From positions 634,499-698,498 of the forward strand of contig CM007341.1 in assembly GCA_000333855.2 (NCBI GenBank): DNA of 64,000 nt. The letters run 5' to 3'. The stretch is from Endotrypanum monterogeii. Its lineage: Eukaryota; Euglenozoa; Kinetoplastea; Trypanosomatida; Trypanosomatidae. Positions 1 to 10,889 of this stretch are shown piece after piece. The notes beneath the pieces were generated by a model. It made no database searches, was not told the DNA's origin, and saw only the letters and a program-made list of their open reading frames with translations. Both the position numbers and the translations under genes were made by a program. How positions within the stretch are numbered: the first letter of the stretch is position 1; each line of letters starts with the position of its first letter.

Positions 1-4
1 TGTC

Positions 5-60
5 AACTGATACATGGCATCATCATCACTGGCCGACTATATTATTCTATGGTCCTCGCT
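5..60 (-). pseudogene. Diverged fragment of NEK kinase 3' coding region
   Basis: Bases 5-46 match 1724-1767 of the NEK kinase gene with only small indels; the match fades by about 60. In the kinase this stretch encodes the part around residues 760-780. Here single-base insertions break the frame. No other part of the kinase lies to the right of it, so this is an isolated duplicated fragment that may continue off the left edge. It could also be a misassembly, because it sits at the window border. Confidence 0.6.
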
Positions 61-98
61 GTACCGTACATCCGCCTTCGGCCGTACCAGCAGTCTAG

Positions 99-100
<2 letters not shown>

Positions 101-130
<30 letters not shown>
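101..130. repeat. (AC)15 microsatellite
   Basis: Perfect AC dinucleotide run, one of more than a dozen in the spacers of this window. Confidence 0.95.
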
Positions 131-132
<2 letters not shown>

Positions 133-336
133 AAACATAATCGTAACCAATGACACCAGTGCCAACACACAGACGCGCGCACGTACACGTAGCAAGAGAA
201 TACATGAGTCGGAGAAAAAAAACACGTGGCATGGGAGATTGGGCGAAACAGATGAAGAGGAGTGAGCGTGAGAGGAACTGTTACAATGAGCGAGAAAGAG
301 GGAGAGGAGTTATGGCGATAAAGGGGGCCTCTATAT

Positions 337-373
<37 letters not shown>
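337..373. repeat. Compound (TA)n(GA)n microsatellite
   Basis: A perfect TA run passes directly into a GA run. The same TA-to-GA compound structure recurs near 21990-22013 and 23310-23358. Confidence 0.95.
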
Positions 374-1611
374 GTGAACGTGTTGCGTTCCGAACTACAG
401 ACGTCTGCGCTGGATTGTACCCCCCCCCTCCCCCCCCCCCTCGCCTCGCCACCTCCCCCTCCCTCCCTCCCTCGCGCCCATTCCCACAAAAACGCGAAAA
501 AGAAAAAAATGCGAGTGCGTGCGCACACGAACGCGAAGATGATTACCCACACCACTCTTCAGGTGACAGCAGGGATGTCGCAGCGCGGAGGAGAAAGAAA
601 ACAAAAACAAAAAAAAGGGGGGGAGGGAAAAGGAAATGAAAGAGCAACAAGAATAAACACATATATCCTCAGCGAGAGGAGAAGAACGCAAGTCTACGGC
701 ACAGAAACAGCCGGTTCCGTCTATATCATATCTACGCTCGATACACCGACAGACATATTCAACCAAAAACAGATGCGCCCTTAGACCGCCATCCATGTGT
801 AAAGAGATATGGATTTGCACTTGCACTATGCGAATTCGCGTCGATCATCTACACCCTTGTCATACTAAAGGGAAGGAAGAAAGGCAGGGGGGGGAAGAAG
901 TAGCGGGGACACCAAAGGAAAAGAGAAAAAAAAAAAACAGATGAGACTTGCAAAGCCCTCTACCCACACAAATTCCTGTCGCCACCCATCGGTTCTCTTT
1001 GCGAGTCTTGTGCACATCACACATTGCCACAATGTGCCTCTTTTCCATCAGTCAACTATGGCAACCCATTTTTCTTCTTTGAAGGCGCTATCGCGTTTCA
1101 TGTCAAGAGTGCCGCCGATACTGCGGGCATATACCTCCCCTACCCCGACGTACAAGGACACTCCTCCTGGAGCACACACAAACACACCCACGCCTATGTA
1201 GATATATATCAACATCCACCATTGTGAACCTGGAGAGAAGCGGTCAACCCAGCGCCCCCCCGCAAAAAAAAAGAAAAAAAAGGAATGAGAGTCTCAACAG
1301 AAAGAGCCCGAAAGGAAGTCGTGGATGTGCACACATCAAAAGAATCGGAAAGGGAGTCTGAAGAGGCATCACCAACGCATCACCAGCCAAAAGAATCAGA
1401 GGGATTCCGAAGTTCAATCAGCAAAAGACCTGCACAAAATGTTGCTCCGATCTGAAAGGGGAATACACACCCTGGAAATTCGAGACGCTGATCAGCGACG
1501 CATCTACTTGACTGCATAGGAGGGGGAGAGGGGGGTTGCGCGGTGAGTGCACATTTCTTCACGCACATACGCACGCACCAAAAATGTAGGCAGGTAGAAC
1601 ATCGCGTGGAG

Positions 1612-2137
1612 TTATGCTGTTGAAGTAGAGGAAGCGCCCTGGTGGTTGAAGGCGTCCTCACACACCACGAGGTGTGCAACAAGTGGAATGAAACGTTGTT
1701 TGGACGGTGGCAAGGTGTGTTGCAACTGATACATGGCATCATCATCACTGGCCGATATATTATTCATGGCTCGGTAGCATGCAATGAGAAGGTCTTCACC
1801 CATCTCCTTCTCAAGGAAGATGCGCAGCGACTCGATGCGGTGCATGAGAGGGTCGGTGGAACTGACATTTGGCAAGTAGAAGGTTTTCCCATCTAGCACT
1901 AGCTTGCTGGTGTCTGTAGCTTCACCGAACGCGGCGTCGTCAAAATCACCCCTAGAAGCCTTGTGATTCCCATCGAGTGTCTCGCCAATGACAGTGTCCA
2001 GCGCATTGTAGTCGTCATCCCGCCGACGGTCCTCGGCCTCCGTCGGCGACGCGGCAGCTGCCTCACCGTTCAGAAAGTTGTGTAGCCCCTCCTCTCCATC
2101 CGGTGTCATGGTGCCGTCCACCCCCTGCAACACGCCC

Positions 2138-2174
<37 letters not shown>

Positions 2175-4053
2175 CAGTAGTAGTAGTAGTAGTAGCAACC
2201 GAAGATGCGGGAGGCAGCGTAGACGTTGGGGCATGTCCCCCACCGCTGGGCACCCCAGTGCCAACTCCAGGATATTTAACCTCAGAAACCTTCGATGTCT
2301 CGGAGCTCTTCTCCTCTGCCACGACCGGTGTTGACGGCGAAACGCCTTTCTGAGGCGGCGGCGGCGCAGAATCCTCGGGAGGAGACCCCTCTTGGCCATT
2401 CGAAAGCGCAGACGAGGCGCCACGCGTGGCCTCCGTCCGCGTCGATGTCTGCACCTCGCCGTTACCCTCACCGCCATGACCGAGCATCTTCTTGCGGTTA
2501 TCGATAGCCTCGCGCCGCATCTGCCAGAAGGCTTTGGACCGCGCCTCCTCCAGCTCCTCTGGCGTCATCTTGCGCGAGCTGTAATGACTGTTCGAAGGAG
2601 GACTGCGCGGCGGCGGCGGCTGACCTGGAGGGAGTGACGCGACTGCCTCCTGTTGTTGTTTGTTTGAAGGCTTCGCACCGCCTCCCCAGGCAGACTCTTG
2701 AAGGCAGCGCTGCTTGTTTGCTGCTGCTTGTCGTCGCATTTCACGGTAGGCCTCGGCGGCGGACAACTCCTGCTGCTGGCGAAGCCGCTCCTGTTGCAAC
2801 TGTGGAAGGTTGTGGGAGTCAGAATCAACGTGATCGACCCCGTCAGCTCCGCGAGGGTGCGGCCACTCGGATGCTGGCCCCTTTACATCTTCATCCGACG
2901 GCTTCTCCCGTCGCCGCTGGGCCTTCGCGTCTGCCTTGGCCCTCTGCCCCTGCAGCTTGCGCTGCTCCCGTATTCGCTCCTCTAGGGCACGCTTTCGCTC
3001 CTGCAGGGCCAGCTCCTGCTGCCGCTGAAGCTGTCTCTGCTGCTCCACTAGGTTGCGCCGCCGTTCCTCTCCCTCAAGCTGCTGCTGCGTGAGTAACACC
3101 TGATGCTGCTGCTGTGCCTTCACCACTGCTGCCACGGCCTCCAGCTCCCTTAGGCGATACTCCTCCTTGCGCCGGGCCGCTGCCGCCTGCATGCGTGCCC
3201 GCTCCTCTGCAGAAACGAAGGAACGGCGGTCTACGCGCGCGACCTGCACCTCCTCCCGCAGCCCGCTCAGAGACGCGCGAATGAAACTGAGATCCAGCAC
3301 CTGCGACACATTGGGGCGTTTGTGTGGATCTATCTGCAGCATAGCAGAGATCAGACGTGATAGGCTACTAGAATACATGGGGTGAATCGGAGGATAGACC
3401 CCTTTGAGGATTTTTTGCACCAGCGCTTTCATGTTGCTGCCATCAAATGCGTGGTTCAGCGTGGTCATCTCGTACAGGACACACCCAAGCGCCCACACGT
3501 CGCTCTTGTTGTTGTAGGGCTTATTCAGGCAAAGCTCCGGTGAGAAATAATAAGGAGTGCCGCAGATGGTATGCTTCAGCTCATACGTGTTCCGCAACAC
3601 TGTGCTAATGCCGAAGTCGCCGACCTTCACGACACCGTCCTTAGTCAAAAACACGTTTTGGGTCTTTAGATCGCGGTGAAGAATGCGGCGCTCGTGCATG
3701 TACGACAGCGCCAAGCATATTTGTGAAAAGCATTGCAAAATATCTTTCTCCGGAAAGAGCTGACCCTGCTGCTGTTTGATCTTGATGTACAGGTCACCAC
3801 CGTTGGCATACTCCATGATAATGAAGAGTGAACCTTTGTGCTCAAAATGATCCACGTAGCGGGTGATGTTAGGATGATTCAGCGTACGCAACATGTCGAT
3901 CTCCTTCTGTGCACTCTCTCGTTCGGCCGGTTTCAAGCCACCGAGCCGCACTTCCTTGGCCACAAAATGAGCTTGGTCCTCGTTGCGCTGAATGAGCCAT
4001 GCAGAGCCAAAGCTGCCCTTCCCCAGCACCTTCAACAGCGTGTACCTCTCCAT
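1612..4053 (-). CDS. NEK-family serine/threonine protein kinase
   Basis: An 813-residue protein kinase with an N-terminal catalytic domain (about 4-260) and a long tail. Visible motifs are the glycine loop GKGSFG (11-16), catalytic Lys33, HRDLK (126-130) with the NEK-like TQNVFL following, DFG (146-148) and GTPYYFSPE (165-173). After the kinase comes a Glu/Gln/Arg-rich coiled coil (about 270-460), then a low-complexity region with poly-Thr and poly-Ala. NEK kinases act mostly in cell-cycle, basal-body and flagellar control; trypanosomatids have an expanded set and I cannot name the orthologue. The ATG is supported by a splice acceptor 56 bases upstream. The tail has an unstable triplet repeat, and a fragment of the 3' coding region is duplicated at the window edge. 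Confidence 0.93.
2138..2196 (-). repeat. Coding triplet repeat (poly-Ala/poly-Thr)
   Basis: GCA units followed by GTA-type units on the plus strand. On the sense strand they encode a Thr run and then ten Ala in the NEK tail. Length variation between strains would be expected. Confidence 0.9.
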
Positions 4054-4108
4054 TTATCTCCTGCAAATAGAAGCGTGTGCGTGTATGTCAGCCGTTTCTC
4101 TTCCTCAC

Positions 4109-4110
4109 CT
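4109..4110 (-). promoter_or_regulatory. Predicted trans-splice acceptor AG of NEK kinase
   Basis: On the sense strand a C/T tract (4141 down to 4117) is followed by the first AG here, leaving a 5' UTR of about 55 bases before the ATG at 4053. Inferred from pattern only. Confidence 0.5.
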
Positions 4111-5655
4111 TCAATGGTGGGAGGGAGGGGGGGGAGGGGGTAGACACACCAAAAGTTAGGGAAAAAATGACTTCAACGTACAAAAAGGCAACGCAAACAA
4201 AAACAAAAATATGCCGTCGCCAACGGGACGACTACACTTGAAAAAAAAAAAAACTAAAATAAATTTGAAAAAGAGAGGTAGCAGGAAAGTGTAGCGTGAA
4301 ACACTGTGGGAGTCTTTCATGCACCAGAATACGCGTACCAATGGGAGGGAGAAAGTCCGCCTTTTCCCTGCTCTCCCCTCCTCCTCTCTGTGATCCTACC
4401 CCTCTTTCTGTCGAGTTGAACAACTCGGGTGGATCAGATCCTATTTATGTCGGTAATAGTCGGAAATACGACCCCGGGCGTTTTGACGCAAACAGCAGCT
4501 CAGCACCTATCCGCCCCTAAAAGGATGTACGCGCCTCGCCTCTGTGTCGGTTGAAGGTCCATCAACAACTGACCACGAACCCACAGACACACCTGCACAC
4601 TCATACAGGCTCACAAGCCAGGGGAGGGGGAGTTCAGTCTTGTCTGTGTATGTTGGCTTTGTGTTGGCGTATGTGTATGTATGAGAAAGGGGAAGTATGA
4701 AGAGGGGGGGGCGAGAGGGTGAAGAAGTAGTCTCCAGTGCTCTGCGACTGTGCTGAGGATCGGGATGATTGCACGCATGGAAATGTGAATGGGGTGAAGG
4801 CGTTGGTCGGCAGGAATGGACAAGAAACCCATCTCAGGTACATCAAAAGGAAGGGGAGAGCTCACCTGCTGTCTGCATGCCGTGTGGCCACGATAGTATG
4901 TATATGTGTGTGACAAATACAAAGAAAGCGATACCATACTCGCTTCCACCACAGCCCTCCCCCCTCCCTAAATGATTACCTGCGCACACACACACACACA
5001 CACAGATAGAGAGAGCACTGGTGGACTGGTATGAACGCCAGCACACCATCGGAACTGCAAATATATATATATATATATATATATTTCAATAAGACTCACG
5101 AAGTTGCACATGATATATAATAAAAACAATTGTGAGCTTCAGTATATCGACATACAGTACTCCTCATCAGATAGATGACAGCATAGCCAAGCGTCTCTAA
5201 CATCTACAAAACGGGGGAGTAGGGAAGTGGAAGGAGACACGCGCACATACGCAAAAAAAAAAAAAAACATTGTCTCTCCTCCATCAGATTTCTTGGCACC
5301 GTATCAAATGCTCACACGCAGTACAGCCCAAACAGAAACCCGCTGAAAACAAAAAAATGTGCCGGCATGTATCACTTTTACCGCCTCATGGTACAGTCCA
5401 CCACCCAACTCGTCTTCACATACTCACCCCTTTTAAGCTCCCGTCGCAGCTGTGCGCATCGCGTCTGAATGCATTTGGACAAGAGGAACAAAAAAAAAAT
5501 TCGGAAAGCGGGAAGAAACATCTTTGGACGGTGTTTGAGCACGAGACACGCTAAATGAAAAACGATGCATGTGTGTAGGTGTGTGTGTGTGTGTGTGTGT
5601 ATGTGTCTGGGGAGGGGGGGGGCTGCAAACGCTTTCGGGAGGTCTTTTTTTTTTT
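4111..5655. other. Spacer between NEK kinase and IFT54
   Basis: No gene seen. It includes A/G-rich tracts, an (AT)n run at 5061-5084, an (AC)n run near 4986-5004 and a GT run at 5579-5600 close to the IFT54 stop codon. Confidence 0.6.
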
Positions 5656-7149
5656 TTACTGTGCTGCGATGTCGGGGTTGACGATGGTCTTCGTCATCCC
5701 TTCCATAGCCGCATCGTTGGCGAGAATTGTCCGCCGCAGGTTGTTTGTCTTCAGCATCTGGTCGCTGATCGCATCCTCCAAGTTTTGTAAATTTGCATGA
5801 ATCTCCTGGAGACTCTCCTCCGTCTGCCTACGCGCCTCCGCTGCGGCCAAAGCCTGGTTGCGGGACTCACTGCGCCACATCTCCAGCTCCCGGGTCATAC
5901 TATCGATATCGTCGTGAATGGCCTCTAGGAACTTGCCCAAAGGATTGGAAGCCTTGGTGAGGAGCTGTAGCTGCTCGCGGAGCTGGTTGAGATCATTGTC
6001 ACCAAGCGCCTGACTACCGTTGCTTCGGGAAACGGTGTTCTTGCTGCTTCGGATGATGATGCCGCCATCCGTTCGGGCGGTTGCAGCAGTGCCCTCGCCG
6101 CGCTCTTCAGCGCTGCGAGCAGCTCCCTCTTGCTCAAGTTTCGCTTTCAGAGCCTGCTGTGCAAGCAAGCCTTTCACTTGAGCTTCCTCCGATACGGAGG
6201 CGGTCCCTGCTTTGGGCTTCATCTCATACTGCTCTGCCACACGTTGCCAATCCTCTTTTCCATCATCCTTGTCGCTGTCGGTGTCTTCGCCACGCTTACC
6301 CTCACGAATGACACCGGCCGCCGGGGTCACATCTGCTGGGGCACTCTGCACCTCGATGACTTCATGCGTCGGCTTCCGACGCGGTGGTGCCTTGCGCGCG
6401 CTTGTTGTGGCAATGTCAGCAGCAGCCGTCGTCTCGCGTGCCCTATCGTCGCGGTGGCGGTGCCGCTCTGTCTCGGCCGAGACGGGAGTTGCCACTGCCT
6501 GGCTGTTCTCATCCTTGGTGCGGCTCGCAGCCTCGGCTGCTGCCTTCGCTTTTTCTGCCTCCCGCTTTTTTTCCTCGTGTCGACGACGGCGCTCCTCCTC
6601 ACGCCGCTTCGCACGCTCCTCCTCGGTCTCCTTCGGGGCTGGCTTTGCTTGGACAGATTCTCGCGATGGTGACGCGGGGGCAGCGGCTGCAGCAGGAGCA
6701 GCAGGAGCAACAGGAGCAGCCGCTGTGGGCGACGGAGCAGCAGCCGCTGGTTCACCGCTGTTTTTCACCTTCCGCACAGCGGCCTCTTTCTGTGCCGGCG
6801 ACAGTGCCGCGCACTTGGCGAGTTGCTGGAAAAGCTCATTTGTCTTGTCCGCCTCTTCGCCAGCAACAATTTTGGAGGGGCGCGCAGCGACAGGTGCGCC
6901 GGTTGCCGCCTCGACGACAGCGATGAGCTGCTCCAGGAACTGTACCTTGGCCTTCTTATCCGAGATGTTTGCACTGTCCAGCTGCTCGGCAGAAAAGAGA
7001 CCGTCGGGAAACCCAGTCGCCTTGACGACGGACACAACAATGTCGTGAATGTACCGAAATGGCGGCCGACTCAACAATTTCTCTGTGAGCTTTGGAGTTT
7101 GGATCACCGCCCCCAATTCCTTCTGTGTCCTCTCGATGAAGGCCTCCAT
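5656..7149 (-). CDS. IFT54: Intraflagellar transport protein IFT54 (TRAF3IP1/MIP-T3 family)
   Basis: A 497-residue IFT-B complex subunit needed for flagellum assembly; in other species it links IFT to tubulin and to IFT20. The N-terminal 125 residues closely follow the family's calponin-homology-like domain: TEKLLSRPPFRY (about 22-33), a TGFPDGLF segment and KIVAGEEADKTNELFQQL. The middle (about 140-330) is Ala/Pro-rich and then strongly charged (Lys/Arg/Glu). The C-terminal 130 residues form a coiled coil (LREQLQLLTKAS onward) ending with NNLRRTILANDAAMEGM. Length is somewhat shorter than the human protein. The start is the first ATG of the frame and fits the family N-terminus. Assignment rests on clear N-terminal similarity. 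Confidence 0.95.
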   Translation of the reverse strand: MEAFIERTQKELGAVIQTPKLTEKLLSRPPFRYIHDIVVSVVKATGFPDGLFSAEQLDSANISDKKAKVQFLEQLIAVVEAATGAPVAARPSKIVAGEEADKTNELFQQLAKCAALSPAQKEAAVRKVKNSGEPAAAAPSPTAAAPVAPAAPAAAAAPASPSRESVQAKPAPKETEEERAKRREEERRRRHEEKKREAEKAKAAAEAASRTKDENSQAVATPVSAETERHRHRDDRARETTAAADIATTSARKAPPRRKPTHEVIEVQSAPADVTPAAGVIREGKRGEDTDSDKDDGKEDWQRVAEQYEMKPKAGTASVSEEAQVKGLLAQQALKAKLEQEGAARSAEERGEGTAATARTDGGIIIRSSKNTVSRSNGSQALGDNDLNQLREQLQLLTKASNPLGKFLEAIHDDIDSMTRELEMWRSESRNQALAAAEARRQTEESLQEIHANLQNLEDAISDQMLKTNNLRRTILANDAAMEGMTKTIVNPDIAAQ

Positions 7150-7706
7150 TTATGCCACCGCGGCACGAAGCAACAGCAACACCGAAAGAAAAAAAATAAT
7201 AATAATGATAATGGGAAATCAGAGCCAGGGAAAGAGTCTCGATTTAAAACTTTCCTTTATTCGCCGACGCGTATGTGCGTTGAGAGTGAATAAAATGTCA
7301 GAAGGGTATTTTTTCTGTGTACGCCCAAGGAAAGCGGAAAAAAAAAAGGAGTGCACAGCGAATAGTGTGTACGCATGTGGTTGTGTCTCCCGGACTGCCT
7401 TCCCTGCTCTTGTCTGCTGCAGGGAAAGGGGGGAAGGGCAAGGGAAATCGCCGCTGTGATCAGACTCGCTTTATTTCGCAGTGCTCACACTTGCGGATGC
7501 CCTCTCTTTGTCCCTTGCTCAGGAAATATTGGATACAAATCGAGATCTAGTCGCGGCGGTCGTGGAGAGGGGGAATAATAATATGCAATGCGTTTTGAGT
7601 ACCACTCGCTGATGGCAATGAACCACCGACCGTCATCCCACACCCGCCGATAAGACATACGGAAAGAAGAGGGGGCGGTAAGGAACAGGACAACGCGCGC
7701 CCCCCG

Positions 7707-7750
<44 letters not shown>

Positions 7751-8371
7751 AAAAATATTCATGTGTGCATCCAAGAACACCAAGCGGGAAAACGAGGAGA
7801 GAGGAGGGGGAGAAATAGAAGAAGGGCACAACGCCATCTTTGAACCGCACATTAGCTGCCCCGCCTACCTCAACAAGCCTCTCCCACTTCGAAGAAAATG
7901 GGAAAAGAGGTGAGTTGATAAATGATGTACTGCGGCGAGCAGAACGACAGGTGAAAATATATAGTCTTACGGCATGTTCAGCCGTGTCGCTGCCTCAAAA
8001 CGTGTGTGTGTGTGTGTGTGTGTGTGAACAGTAGGATGGGGGTGTCTTACGAACGCGCCGGAGGAAGCGAAATCCATACGCACCGATATTCAAATGAATG
8101 TCGCAATCTAAGAAGATGCCGGATGCGTGGTGAATGTGCTTTGAGATAGATGCGCGCGCGCACCATCAGAGGCCCAACAGCTGAACCGGGAAAAAATACT
8201 AATAAAAAATTGCGGCTCGCTGAAAATTAGCGATACGGAAAAAGTTGCGAGTGCAGATCGATGAAGGCAGTGGGAGTCGACAGGGCACCTCCCACAGCAG
8301 TAACAGAGCAGAGGGATCCTCAGATCCTCGCAAAAAAAAAAAAAAATGCCACCGCCTCGGGCTACGGTGGA
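7150..8371. other. Spacer upstream of IFT54
   Basis: No convincing gene. Contains an A-rich tract at 7190-7215 that could serve as the IFT54 pyrimidine tract on the sense strand, an (AC)19-type run at 7709-7746 and a (GT)n run at 8002-8026. Confidence 0.6.
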
Positions 8372-8617
8372 TCATACCGACTCATCAGACCGGCCTAGTG
8401 AACGCAGCACTCTAATCCACGCCTCATCACCACTGTAGTGGTGCAGCGTATCGTCTAAGAAAAGTCTCTTTGCGTTGAGAAGAAGAGTGCTGTACGCCTG
8501 CAGCACCTCCTGTGAGGCCTTGAGGCATGCAGTGCATGAACGACACGCTGGAGTCGCTTCCGCCGGTGTCGGCGACCTACGAGCAGATTTGCTCGACGTG
8601 GCTGTACACGTAGGCAT
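8372..8617 (-). CDS. Possible small protein, unrecognised
   Basis: An 81-codon frame from ATG 8617 to TGA 8372, within a longer open frame starting at 8764. The first half is Ser/Thr/Arg-rich with a CRSCTAC cysteine cluster. The second half looks like a genuine amphipathic helical protein (EVLQAYSTLLLNAKRLFLDD, then HHYSGDEAWIRVLRSLGR). The surrounding 8380-8770 block is GC-richer and free of homopolymers, unlike the spacer around it. It lies in a 2.5-kb gap between two genes on the correct strand. I recognise no family; it could be a conserved small gene, a decayed gene or chance. Confidence 0.35.
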   Translation of the reverse strand: MPTCTATSSKSARRSPTPAEATPACRSCTACLKASQEVLQAYSTLLLNAKRLFLDDTLHHYSGDEAWIRVLRSLGRSDESV

Positions 8618-9597
8618 CGCAACAGCAACACGTTGTGCAGCCACAGATCCCGGCTGGGGCACGCGAGCGCCTGGTGATCTTCGCGATGCGACCGGGAGTG
8701 AGACCACGCGGGTAGATGTCGAGGTATGGACACCTCGTGATGCTGGCAGCTCCCGTCCCGGCATATGACAAGGTATGCCGAGTCGACCAGAGATGTAGGA
8801 GTGTGTATGTAAAAAAAAAACAGAACGGCCTTGATTGCAACTGCCTCAACTTGCGGGTTCGAATAATAATTAAAAAAAAAAACTCCTCCTGCAAGCCAAG
8901 AGAACACTTTTTTTTCTCTCTCTCTTTTATGCTGCTAGTGGTGTACACAAACCAAGCTCCTCGCCACTGACACCACTCCCAATATCTATGTGTTCTGTAA
9001 TCTATCCAGGTACGGGATGATGGAGAAGGAATTGCCCCTCTGTACAGGCCACCGTAAAAAAAAAAATTTTGAGATACAGAAGGTGCGAAGGAGAGGAAGG
9101 GGGGGAGGGGGGGAAATGAAACAATAAATATAATAGAGATGGGAAAGGAGTAGTGGGAAACATCAACATAGCGCCTCAGCAGGCGTCACAGATACACGGT
9201 GACGGCATCGCCCGTCCCTCCCTCAAGCTCCCTTTTTTGGGGGGAGGGGAGGGTTCGCCAAATATCATCCCCTCCTCTCTCTCTCTCTGCTTGGTTGGGT
9301 CTGAGCGTGATAGGTCAAGTTGCGTATACACACAATTCCACCCGACAGAAAACCCCTATTCGAAGTATCAAAGACACGTACAGACCAAACAAGAAGACTC
9401 ATGCGTAAGCGTTGCAGTGTGAACCAGATGCATGTGCGTATTCCGAAAACTTGGAGGGGGCGAGGGAGGGGGCGCTTCACACAAGAATGAGAAATGGGAG
9501 AAACACAAATAATGGCCTGCAGCGGAAGCACAGAACAACAACAAAAATATATACTCACGGGGGTCTGTGCTAATCAAGAGGGAAGAACTGCTTTCGT

Positions 9598-9637
<40 letters not shown>

Positions 9638-9660
9638 CGAGAGAGAGAACCGTTGCGTCC
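8618..9660. other. Spacer between small ORF and pseudoperoxidase
   Basis: Bases 8618-8770 stay GC-rich and coding-like in several frames; the rest is low-complexity with A and T homopolymers and G-rich blocks. An (AC)n run at 9598-9635 ends about 25 bases from the stop codon of the pseudoperoxidase, so it lies in its 3' UTR. Confidence 0.55.
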
Positions 9661-10887
9661 TCAAGACGACTTCGGATCTGAGTAGGGACGGAGTCGCCTG
9701 AAGTTGCTGTCAATCAACTTAGTGAACGCTGTTTGGAATTTATCCCTCCACACGTCCTCATTGGCAGCGTAGCACTCCACGAGATCCCGCCACGTTTTTC
9801 TCTTCAACAGCTCCAGCTCCGCAGCGTTGATGACGCACTGCCGCTTCCTTGTTTTGCCGTTAACTTTTTCTTTGATGTAGACACACTTGAGAGTATCCGG
9901 CAGTGTTGTCAAGCCGCTGTTGTCCTGTGTCCGCGCCACCTTCAGTGGGGTAAAGGCCTTCTCGTGCTCCAACAGAAACTGGTAGTAGCGATTGTTGAGT
10001 GTGTAGCGCTTTCCGGTGTGAGTGACGCCGTCAAGGCCGCTCACGTTCTCGTGGAACTCGCCGACGCTGTGGCAGGCAAGCAGCGCTACGCACTCAGCCT
10101 CCGTCAGGTCACCGAGTGAGTGCAGGATTGTCGGTATCGAGAAGACCTTCTGACTTGGGTCCTTGGGAATGTTGCGCTTTGGAATCTCATCGGTGTCGTT
10201 CCGGCCCCACTTCCACTGATCTAGTATACCCTCGAAGGGGCCATTGAGGTACTTGATGCCGGCAATCGCAGCGAGCGACGCGATATCCTCGGTGGAGGAA
10301 GCGGGGTATGTGTTCGACAGATAATTCATGACCCCCGCCATGTCGTCCAGCCCCCGCACCACCGCGCACGACTCGTCGACAGTGTCAGCCGGGAATCCAG
10401 CACGACGCGCGGCTAGCACGAAGGCCACACGAATGCTTGTTGCCGCCAAGTCGGGGCGGAATTCAAACTGCCTGCACGCGGACTCTATCACATCCTCCTT
10501 GGCGTATTTGGGTTTTATTTTGGACTCATCAACTTCAACGAAATGACCCGCCAACCACCCAGCGCAGAGGCAACCGAGGCACATCAAGATTAACCATGTG
10601 TGGCTGATGTGCTCCCATGACTTATACGGGTTTGCCTCCTCCGAGCCTTTACGACCGGGGCCGACTTTAGGGGGAGCTGTGAACATGCTTTGGCGTGGGC
10701 GTGGAGTTAAAGTTGAGCTGTTGCCTGTCGCAGCCGCTGCGTGTGCGGCGCGGCGAGTGATGAGTACCGCTCCCCATCGCGCAGAGAACACCGAAGGTGT
10801 GCAGATAATGCTGCTCGAGCGAAGGTAGACGGTTGGCGCTAGCACAGCAAGGCCGCTGCCCCACGCGCAGCGAGAAGAGCGTAGCAT
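9661..10887 (-). CDS. Pseudoperoxidase, class I heme-peroxidase (ascorbate-peroxidase-like) fold lacking distal His
   Basis: A 408-residue membrane-anchored relative of the trypanosomatid ascorbate peroxidase. The N-terminus is Arg/Ser/Ala-rich and mitochondrion-like, followed by one membrane span (about 97-116). In the peroxidase domain the distal motif, normally R-x-A-W-H, reads R-V-A-F-V (Arg153, Phe156, Val157): Arg is kept but the catalytic Trp and His are lost. The proximal region keeps its heme-ligand His (ACHSVGEFH, His273). From memory, Leishmania major has a characterised pseudoperoxidase with the distal His replaced by Val, linked to peroxynitrite defence; this appears to be its orthologue. 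I chose ATG 10887, not the in-frame ATG at 10917, because the only AG after the pyrimidine tract lies immediately before 10887. Confidence 0.9.
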   Translation of the reverse strand: MLRSSRCAWGSGLAVLAPTVYLRSSSIICTPSVFSARWGAVLITRRAAHAAAATGNSSTLTPRPRQSMFTAPPKVGPGRKGSEEANPYKSWEHISHTWLILMCLGCLCAGWLAGHFVEVDESKIKPKYAKEDVIESACRQFEFRPDLAATSIRVAFVLAARRAGFPADTVDESCAVVRGLDDMAGVMNYLSNTYPASSTEDIASLAAIAGIKYLNGPFEGILDQWKWGRNDTDEIPKRNIPKDPSQKVFSIPTILHSLGDLTEAECVALLACHSVGEFHENVSGLDGVTHTGKRYTLNNRYYQFLLEHEKAFTPLKVARTQDNSGLTTLPDTLKCVYIKEKVNGKTRKRQCVINAAELELLKRKTWRDLVECYAANEDVWRDKFQTAFTKLIDSNFRRLRPYSDPKSS

Positions 10888-10889
10888 CT
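10888..10889 (-). promoter_or_regulatory. Predicted trans-splice acceptor AG directly abutting the pseudoperoxidase ATG
   Basis: On the sense strand, T/C-rich tracts (about 10990-10930) are followed by no AG until the CAG that immediately precedes ATG 10887. If used, the mRNA has no gene-encoded 5' UTR and the upstream ATG at 10917 is spliced off. Confidence 0.55.

Larger units (their letters stand above)
61..1611. other. Spacer downstream of NEK kinase (3' UTR side)
   Basis: No convincing gene. It holds an (AC)15 run, a (TA)n(GA)n compound repeat, C- and G-rich homopolymers at 420-475 and a purine-rich plus strand. It should contain the 3' UTR of the NEK mRNA. Open frames here are made of repeat-encoded residues. 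Confidence 0.6.

Noticed and set aside
6212..7048. Long plus-strand frame inside IFT54
   Set aside because: Antisense shadow of a GC-rich, Ala-rich coding region; the minus strand gives clear IFT54 homology.
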